Notes under the pieces: generated by a model
Told to the model about the DNA's origin: nothing
What the model saw: the letters and a program-made list of their open reading frames with translations, nothing else
The model's database searches: none
Position numbers and translations under genes: made by a program
In this document: positions 1-11,702 of the stretch, one piece after another
Layout: each line of letters opens with the position of its first letter
Numbering within the stretch: position 1 is the stretch's first letter
NCBI GenBank assembly: GCA_943737045.1
Contig: CALSFV010000238.1
Location: 310,001-374,000, forward strand
Source of the DNA: Parapristionchus giblindavisi
Lineage: Eukaryota; Nematoda; Chromadorea; Rhabditida; Diplogasteridae
DNA length: 64,000 nt
Direction: 5' to 3'

Positions 1-373
1 TTCATTGATTCCATAGGCACAAAAATTTAAAATTTGTAAGAAGGTCCTATGTCCCGCGTTCTTCATTTCTATAGCGCACCGAAAATCTCCTGGTTTCCCT
101 TCTTCAATATTTTGAAAATATTTGCATCCTAGCTTCACATTTACTAGGGGAATTATAGCTGTGTCGTGAACGAATCCGAAAGCGATGATGGTAAAAGGTG
201 AGGGGAGATGATAAAAAATGGTTTCAAAAGTCGCACCCAGAACCTACTATTCAATATTTTCAATCTATAGCTTAAATGACCATCGCCCAACCTCTCTGGT
301 GCGACGGAAGATAACGAACACTTTATCAATTAATCACAATGTCGATTTGATTATCGTCAAATGTTCATTTCAG

Positions 374-1147
374 CTGAGTCATCTTTACACAAGACCTGAA
401 CATCGAGGGAAAGGACTTGCGAAGATCGTTGAAATGACTCTGGCCCAAAAATTTATGTGAGTTTTTTTCTCGTAGTTTTGGTAACAGGACAAAACAAAAG
501 CGCGGCTGGGGTAGAAAATCCGCAAGCGACAAAAGCGCAACTTCGGACAGAGTTATCAAATCATGGTGAAGTTGGATTTTTTGCTTCATTGCTTCATTGT
601 CATGGCTATTACGCCATTATTTAGTCTCTGATCTCTGGGCAAATTGAGCTATCTCCGCGCAGAAGCTAGACCCCCGCTTATTATTCTTGCGCGTTTATCG
701 TTTTTGGGCACTTGTGCTTTTGTCATACTCCCTTACTTTTTAATTGATTATTGATTGTGGCCTCAGAAACTTGAGCTTGTTATCAAGAAGATTTCCTCAT
801 TTTGGCACTTTCTCCTTGTGATATGCTGATAGGATAAATTAAATGCGAAATATGTGAAGTAAAAGCATGGAAATGTACTCTATAAATAAAATTTAACGCA
901 TAATATAAAATAATTGAGGCCCTGTAATTTCGGCTAAGGGCTTCTAGACAGCAGTTACCTATATAATCATTATTGTTATTATCGATTGTTATTCAGCAAA
1001 CGTGGATTGCGTCCATTCATGCACGTTTTGATTGGAAACGATCAAAAGTTTCGTCAAACTTTCCGTAATCCGTTCTACACGGAATGGATTGATGATCAAG
1101 GCTCACAGATGATTTGGTACTTCAGCTCGTTTTCGATGAAGCCGTGA
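374..1147 (+). CDS. GNAT-family N-acyltransferase, last two exons
   Basis: Exons 374-456 and 997-1147 join in phase (83 nt, then a completing base) and end at TGA 1145-1147. The first carries HRGKGLA, the R-x-x-G-x-G/A acetyl-CoA loop (motif A) of GNAT enzymes, preceded by LYTRPE, a typical strand beta-4 ending. The second reads KRGLRPFMHVLIGND, the usual beta-5 region of glycine-N-acyltransferase-like GNATs, and ends FSMKP. Known for the family: transfer of an acyl group from CoA to a small amine or amino acid. Inferred: this is the C-terminal half of such an enzyme. The 5' exons lie outside the window or are not recognisable between 1 and 373. The frame is open back to an ATG at 218, but that stretch looks intronic and has a good acceptor (TTTCAG) just before 374. 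Confidence 0.75.
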
Positions 1148-1309
1148 TTATCCCTGGATGCTGATCGTTTTTTGTTCCTAGAATGATAAAGATCTGCTCA
1201 ACTGATTGATTTTGTTCACTGTTGACATGTGCCTTGCACTTGGTGCAAGTGCTAGAAAACATTGGTATTTGAAAATTGGTACTGTACAATTAAATGAAGT
1301 AATCCAAAT

Positions 1310-1549
1310 TTAGAAGACAACGTCACAATATAGGTTTTTGTTTTTGATGAATAAATATTTGTCAATTGATCCTGGATGAGATCTCTGAAGAAAAGCGAAG
1401 AGTGAAACATATTCCGAGTAAAATCCCATCCATATGCAGTCGTCGTAAGATCGTAGTCTCTGCGGAATGAATCGCTTGAATGTCTTCTTGTCGTTCGTGG
1501 GAACCTTTTTTTTCGTTAATATCTCGGCTCCACTTTCGAAAGTTCTCAT
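1310..1549 (-). CDS. hypothetical minus-strand exon, degraded copy at 3.2 kb
   Basis: An 80-codon open frame on the minus strand ends in TAA at 1310. The 3' two thirds (near 1310-1470) has good codon balance and reads like a globular protein (RSYDDCIWMGFYSEYVSLF). A diverged copy lies at 3140-3300 with indels and in-frame stops. No family recognised. The opposite strand carries an ATG at 1467 followed by 30 codons with a signal-peptide profile (MNRLNVFLSFVGTFFFVNIS) and a GTAAGT donor at 1557. Only one of the two readings need be real. Confidence 0.25.
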   Translation of the reverse strand: MRTFESGAEILTKKKVPTNDKKTFKRFIPQRLRSYDDCIWMGFYSEYVSLFAFLQRSHPGSIDKYLFIKNKNLYCDVVF

Positions 1550-1556
1550 TCAGTGG

Positions 1557-2500
1557 GTAAGTAAAAAATCTCTTTTTTTCATCTTCAATATGGAGGAAGT
1601 CATACCTTCACCATGGCAAACTATTTATGTCTTCATGTCAGTCTTCATTCGCTTTCTACAATGATCAACCTCACAACAGCTCTGCTCATCCTCCTTTCCC
1701 TTTCCGAGGTACTGCTTCTCATTTGCTTAGTGCTCCGTACATTGAATTATTGTCCGTATAAATTGTACTTGCATAATTTCATTGCTACTGCTGCTAAACA
1801 GAGGAAAACTATCGATTAACTCCCCACTCTTTCCTCATTTCCTTCCTAGATCTCTCCGATCTACCTACTCTCTCACCGGTGCGCTCTCTCTAAACATAGA
1901 AATTCATTGTGGCAGTGGTTGGCTACTCTCTCACCAAATGAACAAGTGCATTTTATACGGTCAATATAATAATAATAATAATATATTTATCTTCTCTATA
2001 CGGATCAAAAACGAGAAGATATATAATGGTATATGTACTGATTGAGAACAATAAAGAAGAGACAAACTGCAAATTATTCCTATCTTGTACCTGCCTCCTC
2101 TCCCTCCGCCTCGCCCCCCCCCCCCCCAATGAGAAGAGGCGGAGGGAGAGGAGGTAGGGACGAGATAGGAATCGAGAGAGTGAGAGAGTGCGAATAATTC
2201 GGTCTGTCCCGAACTATTCGTTCCGTCTGGCAGGTGTGTCGAATTCTTCGAAGGGAAGGGGAGAGGGCGCGTCTCAAACGAATTGCCGAGAGAGAATGGA
2301 AGCGACTGACAAGGGTCACGAATTATTCGCCCTCGTTTCTGCAACCTACAACAACGTGAGAAGACACAGTAAGAAGAATAGATTCGACTAGATGGGCTTG
2401 AATTATCACCAATTGGATTTCATATCAGTGAGCAGAATTACCTTACAGAACAAAAAGTAAAAAGATTAGTTGTATTACATTCAGTGGTGGAAGACCATCA
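1557..2500. other. non-coding stretch with C-rich hairpin
   Basis: I see no convincing gene here. At about 2091-2160 a run of C is flanked by complementary CTCCTCTCCCTCCGCC / GGCGGAGGGAGAGGAG arms, forming a strong hairpin. Parts of 1740-2040 are repeated at 14670-14900 (shared CTGCTAAACAGAGGAA and ATTTTATACGGTCAATA), which marks a dispersed repeat. Confidence 0.4.
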
Positions 2501-2573
2501 GCCATGATAGCTCAGTTGGGAGAGCGTATGACTGAAGATCATAAGGTCTCCGGTTCGCTCCCGGCTCGTGGCA
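2501..2573 (+). tRNA. tRNA-Phe (GAA)
   Basis: A 73-nt cloverleaf. The acceptor arm GCCATGA/TCGTGGC has one T-G wobble. The D arm contains AGCTCAGTTGGGAGAGC. The anticodon stem TATGA/TCATA closes the loop CTGAAGA with anticodon GAA. The T loop is GTTCGCTC with one mismatch in its stem. The weakened T stem means it could be a diverged copy, but the fold is otherwise complete and the A and B boxes are present. A T-rich tract follows at 2574. Confidence 0.8.
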
Positions 2574-3350
2574 TTTTTGCGTTCCATATTTTTGCTTTTT
2601 TGTTGTTGTTTTTTTTTTGTTTTTGTTGCGCAATTTTGTTATGTTTTTCTTTTTTTAGGTTTTGCGCAGTTGGAAGAGCGATGTATAGCCATTGAATTGA
2701 ATTGTGAACTAAAGGATTTAAGACTCAATATTTGCATTTTCTAACCTTATTTCATTTCGGTCCCATCCAATCGTAATAGACTCTGGTCGTTTATTTGTTC
2801 CTAGAATATTAAGGATCAGCTAAACTGATTAATTTTATTCGCTTCTCCTTCTTCTCGATTCTATTATTATACAGTGGTGCACGTAAGCCTTTTCATCAGG
2901 CTCCACGCGGCATAGCGCCGCACCACGCCCCACCACGCCTGGTGTTTTTTCTCGATGAATAAAGAGTTAAAATTATGTTTATAGTAACGAGCGCTTACCT
3001 GTTTGGGAGACTAAAATATGCCATAGTAACCAAAAATATCAATTCTGGATCTTGCACAAGGTTGAAGGTCGCAGAAAACATTTCAAAAATTTGCAAATCC
3101 GTGTCGCACAATTAACTGAAGTAAGCCTAATTTAGTGTACAACGTCCTATTATAGTTTTTTTTGGTTTTTGATGAATAAAATTTGCCAATTGATGTTAGA
3201 TGAAATCTAGGAAGAAATGAAAAGAGTGAAACATATTCCGAGAATAATCCATTCCATAATCAGATGTCGTGAGATCGTGATAATCAAAGCGCTTTAATGT
3301 AAACAGCTAAAATCGAGAAAAAACCGTACGACTTCTATTTTAACATTCAT
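2574..3350. repeat. diverged duplicate of 1.16-1.47 kb with a nested MITE
   Basis: 2785-2850 and 3120-3300 match 1160-1220 and 1300-1470 (shared TTTGTTCCTAGAAT, GATGAATAAA, GTGAAACATATTCCGAG) with many small indels. This is an old local duplication of the region downstream of the GNAT gene. Between the halves, 2872-3045 begins TA-CAGTGGTGCACGTAAG and is a truncated relative of the complete 269-bp element at 19601-19869. No intact gene is visible. Confidence 0.5.
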
Positions 3351-4816
3351 ATCACGCATCTCGCCTAAGAATTGACCGAAATCAACAGATTTATTACACA
3401 CTTTTGAGTTGACCCCACTTTTCTCCACTGTTTTCGATAGGCATTGGGTAGGACATCTCTAATCCAGAGTAGTAAGGATGGTAGATCACGCACCTCTCCA
3501 GGAGCTCACGTCAAAGTTCGTCGTTGAGGCTCCTTCCGATGCGATTTTCTCGGTCCACAGTAGAGCTATGAAAAAGTTTCCAACAGATGAAATGTGTATT
3601 TTCTCGAGTACTTTCAGATAAAAATGTGAAAATTCAACTTTTTAATTTTTTGCTCCCTAAGAAATTGATCGCGTTCCATTGTCCCGGGAAAGATTTTTTT
3701 ATAGTCTCAATCGATAGTGCTCGTTCACAGCTTTCATTTAAGCTCTTAGGAGACGATTTTCATGGGGATTTGACTGAATTACGTCCAAAAAAACTGCATT
3801 TGAATGCTGGTAGATCACTAATAGTCGCTTTGATCTACTCGCTATTGTCGGCATTTTGACAGGATTGTCCTGTAACATACGGGAAAATGAGCTGAGGATC
3901 ATTTTGGCATCAAGTCGCTCGCTCATGCTCGTTTTGCTCTCACTGCAGCCAAACCAGCGAAAGGAGTCCTTTCTGATTGTTCCTGGTATTGATTGACCGA
4001 TGAATACTGAAGATATATTCAAGTTATAGTTATTTGGCTCTCTGGCCAAGTGATCTATGTTTCTCGAAGAATTCCAGAGCGAGTTTTCGTTGGACTGAAT
4101 TTAGCCCATTCGACGTAGCCATCTTGGATCCTCATTCACTGGTCCGAACTGGAATATTCTCTCATATATACAGTATTCATCGGTCAATCAATACCAGGAA
4201 CAATCAGAAGGGACTTTCGCTGGTTTGGCTGCAGTGAGAGCAAAACGAGCATGAGCGAGCGACTTGGTGTCAAAATGATCATCAGCCCATTCTCCCGTAT
4301 GTTATAGGACAATCCTGTCAAAATGCCGACAATGGCGAGTAGATCAAAGCGACTATTAGTGATCTACCAGCATTCAAATGCAGTTTTTTGGACGTAATTC
4401 AGTCAAATCCCCATGAAAATCGTCTCCCAAGAGCTTAAATGAAAGCTGTGAACGAGCTCTATCGATTGAGACTATAAAAAATCTTTCCCGGGACTATGGA
4501 ACGCGATCAATTTCTTAGGGAGTGAAAAATTAAAAAGTTGCATTTTCATATTTTTATCTGAAAGTACTCGAGAAAATACACATTTCATCTGTTGGAAACT
4601 TTTTCATAGCTCTACTGTGGACCGAGAAAATCGCATCGGAAGGAGCCTCAACGACGAACTTTGACGTGAGCTCCTGGAGAGGTGCGTGATCTACCATCCT
4701 TACTACTCTGGATTAGAGATGTCCTACCCAATGCCTATCGAAAACAGTGGAGAAAAGTGGGGGTCAACTCAAAAGTGTGTAGTAGAATCGGTCAATTCTT
4801 AGGCGAGATGCGTGAT
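3351..4816. mobile_element. foldback element, arms about 650 bp
   Basis: 3351-4010 is closely matched in reverse complement by 4170-4816 (for example CGCCTAAGAATTGACCG at 3362 against CGGTCAATTCTTAGGCG near 4788), around a loop of about 160 bp. No transposase frame of useful length is present. The right end abuts exactly the outer end of the 7.8-kb inverted duplication. Classified as a foldback-type non-autonomous element by structure only. Confidence 0.75.
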
Positions 4817-5309
4817 ATAATTATTTTCATTAATATTATTAAAATACATAACGATGGATATCCTCAAAAAGCAATAAAAAACAAATGTCCAAATAAATGA
4901 ATATGCATAAATAGTTAAATATATAAACAAATAAATATGTAAATATGAAAATACCGCGGACGTTCTTCACTGAACGATTACTAGTCCTGATGAAATATCA
5001 AATGATCATGGTATTTTGATTATTAAATAAACGGAATATGAAATGGCTCACCGGGAAAAATCGGCCTCCGATTTTTCAGTTTGCGTTGCTGATCTGCTAA
5101 TTTAACGAGGAATGTTATTAATTTAACTTTAACGAAGGAATCCCTCAAGTTTTTCGGGAGATATCTGGTCAGGCAGAACTATAGCTCACATCTCCATGAA
5201 TACAGAAGATTTTCTATAAAACTATAGATTCCCGAAATACCGTAATCCAAGCAGACAGTTTATTGCCGCACAAGGGGGAGTGCGCGAATTTTCAAATTTG
5301 AAAGATGAA

Positions 5310-5525
5310 TGTATCTCTGGTATTTTGCCACTTAAAGTCTACTTAAACTTTCCCACTTTAAGTAGACTTTAAGTAAACTTAAAGTGAGACGTAAGTCTAC
5401 TTAAAGTGGTGTGGTATACTGTAATGCATTTCGTCAAATGTTCTTTCACTTAAAGTTTACTTAAAGTCTACTTAAAGTGTGTGACGTAGTTTAAGTAGAC
5501 TTTAAGTGGCAAAATACCAGAGATA
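5310..5525. repeat. palindromic element with ACTTAAAGT motifs
   Basis: CTCTGGTATTTTGCCACTTAA at 5315 is mirrored by TTAA...GTGGCAAAATACCAGAG near 5520. Between them the motif (T)ACTTAAAGT is repeated in both orientations, so almost the whole unit can pair with itself. Relatives with CTCTGGTATT ends and ACTTCAAGT or ACTTAAAAT cores occur at 37130-37280, 40140-40265 and 57900-57958. Confidence 0.6.
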
Positions 5526-5529
5526 GAAA

Positions 5530-5605
5530 GTAGCAAACGGGATCGAACCAACGTTGCATGGTTACAATCGCTGGCTAGTGATCGCTCACAATGAGTTACA
5601 CAGGC
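5530..5605 (-). other. tRNA-like (SINE-like) sequence
   Basis: The minus strand reads a D-arm-like GTAACTCATTGTGAGCGATC and a T-arm-like GGTTCGATCCC about 35 nt apart, without a pairing acceptor stem. A partial relative lies at about 12165-12195 in the other arm. Best read as a degenerate tRNA or tRNA-derived repeat. Confidence 0.3.
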
Positions 5606-6002
5606 AGTCTGCTCTAATTTTTTCGAATAAATATGTCAATTTGGAATGAATCTTGCAGGGAGCATAATGTAAATTCGTTGGCCCCACGATCACGGCATCC
5701 CAAATTTCCGTGTACTCTTTCAATAAAAGATTGAAATCATCCTGACTCGGAGTCCTTTTGAGTTCGATCCATTCAAATCAGGTACTATTCTTTCTTCGAG
5801 CCAACAACACTCACCTGAAAATTGTTGTTGGCGATACAATTATTCGATCATGTTGATATTTTATCATATTACTTTATCATCGAAAATTATACACACTATG
5901 TGCAATAGTAAAGTAAACGAAAGATATATTATGTAAAACGTGCAGAGTTCTATTCTTTTAACTCCTTCTTAATAACACACCCCACAGCGTTCTCATGACT
6001 TT

Positions 6003-6103
6003 CAAAGCAAGAACGACCGCTCAACATACAAACTCTCTCGAATACAATGGTCTCTCCTTTGTCTTGCTTTCGAAAAAAAATGGCTTGGACCAGAATACTG
6101 TGA
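6003..6103. repeat. short dispersed element (CACAG...CTGTG ends)
   Basis: Roughly 100-120 bp running from GCAAGAACGACCGCTCAACAT to GGCTTGGACCAGAATACTGTG. Close copies lie at 10550-10668 (same orientation), 14510-14606, and in reverse at 7720-7830. Open frames over these copies are incidental. Confidence 0.55.
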
Positions 6104-6451
6104 CCCCGAGCTAATTTTACTCTCCGCATTGGCAATACGCTCTAGCTTTCTTATTGTTAGTCTGCGAGAGAGTGTGGCCAGAGCGGATAGTTTCAAATCC
6201 TCACGGGGTGTGCCTTTAACAAGAACTTTTGTGAGTTGCAAAACACCAAAAAATGATTAAATATTACCAACCCCGTTCGTCTTAGTAACCGTTGCCTAAG
6301 TTGATATTAACTAGAAATGAAACAAAACAAACAACCTGTTCAAAATATCTGCAACCATTCTCAATCTTGCAAACTATTGCAAACCATTGCAAACCTTTGT
6401 TATGCAAATATTTACATAGTAAATATAATTTAATGGACAGCAAAAAGATTT

Positions 6452-6523
6452 GATCTCGGGCGGGCTCGAACCGCCGGCCTTCTGTGTGTTAGACAGATGT
6501 GATAACCACTACACCACGAGATC
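6452..6523 (-). tRNA. tRNA-Val (AAC), left-arm copy
   Basis: 72 nt. On the minus strand the acceptor arm GATCTCG/CGAGATC pairs fully, the D arm reads GGTGTAGTGGTTATC, the anticodon stem TCTGT/ACAGA closes CTAACAC (anticodon AAC), and the T arm is GGCGGTTCGAGCCCGCC. It mirrors the copy at 10224-10295 and looks functional. Confidence 0.9.
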
Positions 6524-6657
6524 AGATATGGGTAGATGGTTAATCAATCATCAAGTAAAACACCACGGAAACTTCGATTTGTTCGGTGTGCTCTATGTCT
6601 AGCGGAAAAAGTGAACTTTAATTGATGATTATTTTTTAAATTGTTAATTCTTTCCAG

Positions 6658-6998
6658 GTTCCTCCCCATGTAGATGTGCATTATGGAGTATACATTAATG
6701 TAAGTAGATTTTTGATCGTCATTTCGTACTTTGATCTTTGATCTTTACAGGGGATACAACCATGGTCATTCTTCGTTCTCTCATTTAGGCTATGGCCATG
6801 TAGGCTATATAAGTTATGTTTGATTTTTAAACTTTATAAATTGATTTTTGGCCTCTCAACAAAAAATATTTGATATTTCTATATTTATTTTGGTTTTCCA
6901 ATGTTAATTTTTTATCTTTTATGATTGATCTTTGATCTTTGCAGGATTCTCATCGCTACGGTCACCATCATGGCCACTGCCAATCCGTTACTTCGTGA
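6658..6998 (+). pseudogene. His/Gly/Tyr-rich peptide gene, left-arm copy
   Basis: Exons 6658-6699, 6751-~6812 and 6945-6998 follow TTTCCAG, TTTACAG and TTTGCAG acceptors. Translated segments are rich in His, Gly and Tyr (VPPHVDVHY; YNHGHSSFSHLGYGHVGY; SHRYGHHHGHC) and end in TGA at 6996. Compared with the mirror copy, exon 1 lacks about 12 codons, and one extra G at the start of exon 2 shifts the frame away from the His/Gly reading. The 5' exon with a start codon was not found. Probably once a small secreted or metal-binding His-rich peptide. Function unknown. Confidence 0.45.
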
Positions 6999-7177
6999 TC
7001 GCTTTCTTCTCTCTATATACCGTATTTCATCATGCAGAATTTGATTTATAATAGTTGTGAATGATAACGCCTCAGGCGTCAACAGTGAAAATCTTCTTGT
7101 ATCCTTGTTCATAATACAATGAATACATTATCGTCTACGAGAGGGACCGTAGTGTCCTATGAGGGCCCCCCTTTCCA

Positions 7178-7301
7178 CCCTTAAAGGCACACCCCAAGCT
7201 AATTTTACTCTCCGCATTGGTAATAATCTCTCGTTGACAAAGAAAGCGAGAGAGTGTGGCCAGAGCGGAGAGCTTCAAATTATATTGGGGTGTCGCTTTA
7301 A
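7178..7301. repeat. TTAA-flanked MITE, GGCACACCCC family
   Basis: Starts TTAAAGGCACACCCCAAGCTA and ends with a complementary GGGGTGTCGCTTTAA. The core holds CTCTCCGC...GAGAGTGTGGCCAGAGCGGAGAG. TTAA at both ends fits piggyBac-type target duplication. Other copies or fragments: 6103-6221, 8447-8545, 10670-10775, 13410-13500 (core only), 19888-19963, 21250-21365 and 42832-42908. Confidence 0.65.
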
Positions 7302-8039
7302 GATCTCACCCTGATTCACCCTGACCCTGATCCCCTCCTACAAATCTCGTTTATGCATCGCACAATTTTCACACGTCATATTCATGTGTTTCGTTTCGTG
7401 CATACACACGTTGATAAAATCTTAAATAATATAATACATTACAATATACGATAGCCTTTCTCAAGCATGCAACTATTGGTGAGGGAATGGTTGCAACTAA
7501 ATGACTGAATAGTCATCTTACTTCCGACAGTCCCAGAACATTGACGTTGACCTTTATACACACATCTTCCGACTCTACAATTCTTGAGTCCGAGAAGATC
7601 GATAGGCAGTTTGGAGTTGCCCGAAGAAGTTGGCTTCCGATGAACTGCGCGAACCATTGACGTTTTAAACGAATACTCAACATATGTAATGACGGATAAC
7701 ATATGGATAACATCACACACAGTATTCTGGTTCAAGCCATTTTGTTTCCATAGCGAGACAAGCGAAATACGATTGCATTTGAGAGAGTTTCTATGTTGAG
7801 CGGTCGTTTTGGCTTTCACAGTCTATAGAACATTGTGCACAACACTCAATGCAAGAGCGCCCCAACCACTAAAAATATTACTTTTTTCATTATCTCCGAT
7901 TCCCGACTTCCAACGTTTTGTAAATGTGATCGCCTCGTCATATTTTGTGCGTGAAACATAAGTCGTATTGAAGGCAACAGAAATTGTGCCGTCATAGTTG
8001 TCCATCTGGCTATTATCCAGTATATTATCTTCGTATTAT

Positions 8040-8840
8040 TTTCGTTGATCTTTGATCTCTTAACAATTAAAAATACCCTGGTCTGTTTCATCTACGTATT
8101 AAGAACCCAGTTGAATCAATTCCCAGAAGCTATTTGGAAAAATACGTAGATGAAACAGACCAGGGTTTTTTTAATTGTTAAGAGATCAAAGATCAACGAA
8201 AATAATATTTGGAAAAAGTGCATTCACTTCTTCTTGCAGCCACATCTTTCAACTATCTGAATTCACACAGAGTGTGTTAAAACTCACACAGAAAATTCAC
8301 TTAAATTTATAATTTCTTACTTTTGATTTTCTCAATTATAAGAAATATCAGCGAAAGATGCTCTTGAAAAGTAAGAAATTCAATTTCTGATATTCTGTTA
8401 TGTATAAGAAGTCAATTTCTTAAAACAGAACATCTCGTGAGAGATGTTCTGTTCTCCGCTCTGGTCACACTCTCTCGCTTTCCTTGCCTACGAGAGAGTA
8501 TTGCCAATGAGGAGAGTAAAATTAGCTTGGTATGTGCCTTTAACAGAGAAAATTCTCACGAGATGTTCTGTTTTAAGAAATTGACTTCTTATACATAACA
8601 GAATATCAGAAATTGAATTTCTTACTTTTCAAGAGCATCTTTCGCTGATATTTCTTATAATTGAGAAAATCAAAAGTAAGAAATTATAAATATAAGTGAA
8701 TTTTCTGTGTGAGTTTTAACACACTCTGTGTGAATTCAGATAGTTGAAAGATGTGGCTGCAAGAAGAAGTGAATGCACTTTTTCCAAATAGCTTCTGGGA
8801 ATTGATTCAACTGGGTTCTTAATACGTAGATGAAACAGAC
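8040..8840. repeat. central palindromes at the symmetry axis
   Basis: 8040-8200 is itself a hairpin (GGTCTGTTTCATCTACGTAT in both orientations). 8210-8450 is mirrored by 8540-8800, with the MITE at 8447-8545 in the middle. The junction between the two large arms is therefore a nested set of inverted repeats. No gene is visible. Confidence 0.6.
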
Positions 8841-9245
8841 CATATGTTTAATTGTTAAGAGATCAAATATCAACGAAGATAAGATACTGGATAATGGTCA
8901 GATGGACAACTATGACGGCACAATTTCTATTTCCTTCAATACTTATGTTTCACGCACAAAATATGACGAGACGATCACATTTATAAAACGTTGGATTTCG
9001 GGAATCGGAAATGGTGAGAAAAAAACTATTTTAGTAGTTGTGGCGCTCTTGCATAGAGTGTTGTGATGTTACTCATGTGTTATTACTTATGTTCAGTATT
9101 CGTTTAAAACATGAATAGTTCATGGGAAGCCAACTTCTTCGGGGAACTTCAAAGTGCATGCCGATCTTCTCGGACTCAAGAATTGTCGGAAGATGCGCGT
9201 ATAAAGGTCAACCATGTTCTGGGACTGTCGGAAGTAAGATATACT

Positions 9246-9532
9246 ATTATAGAATTAAAACTGTCCGAACAATACAAATTCCGCTATTTGCCGCGCAATA
9301 TTCAGACACCGCCCACTTCTTCGCGCGACATACCATTTTCTCTAGTTTTATCGAATTTTATGGCGTTTCCTCATCATTTCACAGGACTTTCAATAAAAAT
9401 AAAATTATATGCATTGAAAAAACGTTCGAAAAAACCTTCCGAAAATTTGGAGTGCGTTTTTCTCAACGGTGGAGAAGTTTACTATATTCGGCATTTGGCG
9501 CGGTGTGTGCAAAACTTTTGTAATTCTATAAT
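9246..9532. mobile_element. 287-bp TIR element, copy 1
   Basis: Terminal inverted repeats ATTATAGAATTA / TAATTCTATAAT. Almost identical to 35275-35562 along its whole length (one length change in an A run and very few substitutions), so transposition was recent. It lies only in the right arm of the inverted duplication and therefore postdates it. No coding capacity. Confidence 0.8.
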
Positions 9533-9680
9533 ATTCAGTCGTTTAGTGACAACCATTACCTCACCAATAGTTATGCTTGATAAAGGTTATTGTATATTGT
9601 ATGTACTGTATTATAAACAAAGATACAAGATACAAGAGATGCTTTATTGACGCCTGAGGCGGTTTAATTCATATAATAAA

Positions 9681-10077
9681 TCAAATTCTGCATGATGAAT
9701 TACGGACGGATTGGCAGTGGCCATGATGGTGACCGTGGTGATGAGAATCCTGCAAAGATCAAAGATCAATTATTAAAGGTTTAAAAAATTAACATTGCGA
9801 AACCAAATATAAATATAGAAATATGAAAGATTTTTTGAGAGGCTAAAAATCAATTAATGAAGTTTAAAGATCAAACAACAACTTATATAACCTACATGGT
9901 CATAGCCTCAGAGTACGAAGGATGGCCGCGGAATCCCTGTAAAGATCAAAGATAAAATTAAGAAATGGCAAACGATCAAAGATCAAAAATCAACTTACAA
10001 TACTGTATTCTCCACGATGGTAGGAGCTGTGCGCATGACCGTGATCTCCATAATAAACATCTACATGAGGAGAAACC
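9681..10077 (-). pseudogene. His/Gly/Tyr-rich peptide gene, right-arm copy
   Basis: Mirror of 6658-6998. The exon near 9999-10077 reads VSPHVDVYYGDHGHAHSSYH. A middle exon follows a TTTACAG acceptor near 9950. The last exon 9681-9749 reads SHHHGHHHGHC and ends in TGA. The acceptor before the first exon is TTCCGG instead of TTCCAG, and a missing base in the middle exon brings a stop (TAG). Each copy is thus broken at a different place. Confidence 0.45.
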
Positions 10078-10223
10078 GGAAAAGAATTAAATCAATAAAA
10101 TCGACAAACAAATTAATCATCAATTAAAGTTCACTTTTTCTCCGCTAAACTTAGAGCACAACGAACAAATCGAAGTTTCCGGGGTATTTCACTTGTCGAC
10201 TGATTGATCATCTATTCATATCT

Positions 10224-10295
10224 GATCTCGTGGTGTAGTGGTTATCACATCTGTCTAACACACAGAAGGCCGGCGGTTCGAGCCCGCCCGAGATC
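10224..10295 (+). tRNA. tRNA-Val (AAC), right-arm copy
   Basis: Same 72-nt cloverleaf as at 6452-6523 in the opposite orientation. Acceptor, D, anticodon (AAC) and T arms are all intact. The pair shows the inverted duplication includes functional RNA genes. Confidence 0.9.
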
Positions 10296-11044
10296 AAATA
10301 TTTTTGCTGTCCATTAAATTAAATTTACTATGTAAATATTTACATAACAAAGGTTTGCAATGGTTTGCAATAGTTTGCAAGATTGAGAATAATTTGCAGA
10401 TATTTTGAACAGGTTGTTTGTTTTGTTTCATTTCTAGTTAATATCAACTTAGGCAACGGTTACTAAGACGAACGGGGTTGGTAATATTTAATCATTTTTT
10501 GGTGTTTTGCAACTCACAAAAGTTCTTGTTAAAGGTAAACACCGAGCCACAGCGTTCTCATGACTTTCAAAGCAAGAACGACCGCTCAACATACAAACTC
10601 TCTCGAATACAATGGTCTCTCCTTTGTCTTGCTTTGGAAGAAAAATGGCTTGGACCAGAATACTGTGGAGCGGATTTGAAACTGTCCGCTCTGGTCACAC
10701 TCTCTCGCAGAGTAACAATAAGAAAACTAGAGCATATTGCCAATACGGAGAGAAAAATTAGCTCGGGGTGTGTTATTAAGAAGGAGTTAAAAGAATAGAA
10801 CTCTGCACGTTTTACACAATATATCTTTCGTTTACATTACTATTACACATAGTATGTATAATTTTCGATGATAAAGTAATATGATAAAATATCAACATGA
10901 TCGAATAATTGTATCGCCAACAACAATTTTCAGGTGAGTGTTGTTGGCTCGAAGAAAGAATAGTACCTGATTTGAATGGATCGAACTCAAAAGGACTCCG
11001 AGTCAGGATGATTTCAATCTTTTTATTGAAGAGGAACCAGGAAA

Positions 11045-11702
11045 TTAGGGGGGGGGGGGGGCGCCCGTTTCGGCAACGAATCATAAATCGGTTGGGAGAT
11101 GGTCTATGGAAACAAAAGTTGTACCATTGTTATCAGTGGTAGTGTACGGTATGGTGCTACCGTAACCACCTGGAATCGCGAACTGATTTTTTTTAATCGA
11201 CCCATGACCCGGGGTTCATGCTTGAAAATGGCCAAAGTCGAAAAATTCATGATGGCCCGAGATGAAATACTAGTGGCCATTATATCACTAGTGAGCCAAC
11301 TTTTATCTTTCTTGATAACGTAAACCGAACTGCCGTAATCAAACCGGGATTCGCCGTGAATATCGCTATAATATTGTTGGGTACGGTCGCTAAATTACGG
11401 TAGTATTTACGGTAGTTCGGGTTACGGTATCAAGAAAGATAGAAGTTGGCTCACTAGTGATATAATTGCCACTAGTATTTCATCTCGGGCCATCATGAAT
11501 TTTTCGACTTTGGCCATTTTCAACCATGAACCCCGGGTCATGGGTCGACTAAAAAAATCAGTTCGCGATTCCTGATGGTTACGGTAGCACCATACCGTAC
11601 ACCACTACTGATAACAATGGCACAGCTTTTGTTTCCATAGACCATCTCCCAACCGATTTATGATTTGTTGCCGAGACGGGCGTTGCCGAAACGGGCGCCC
11701 CC
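11045..11702. mobile_element. foldback element starting with a poly-G run
   Basis: 11048-11330 (poly-G, GCGCCCGTTTCGGCAACGAA...) is mirrored by 11440-11702. Flanks CCAGGAAATTAGGG and CCTGGAAATTAGGG suggest a short target duplication. The left arm of the large duplication lacks it. A relative with a poly-G start, AAC(G/A)ATCATAAATCGGT and GTTGTACCATT lies at 20215-20540. Confidence 0.65.

Noticed and set aside
2188..2391. Short frame MEATDKGHELFALVSATY near 2296
   Set aside because: No splice context, start context or homology; flanked by low-complexity hairpin sequence.
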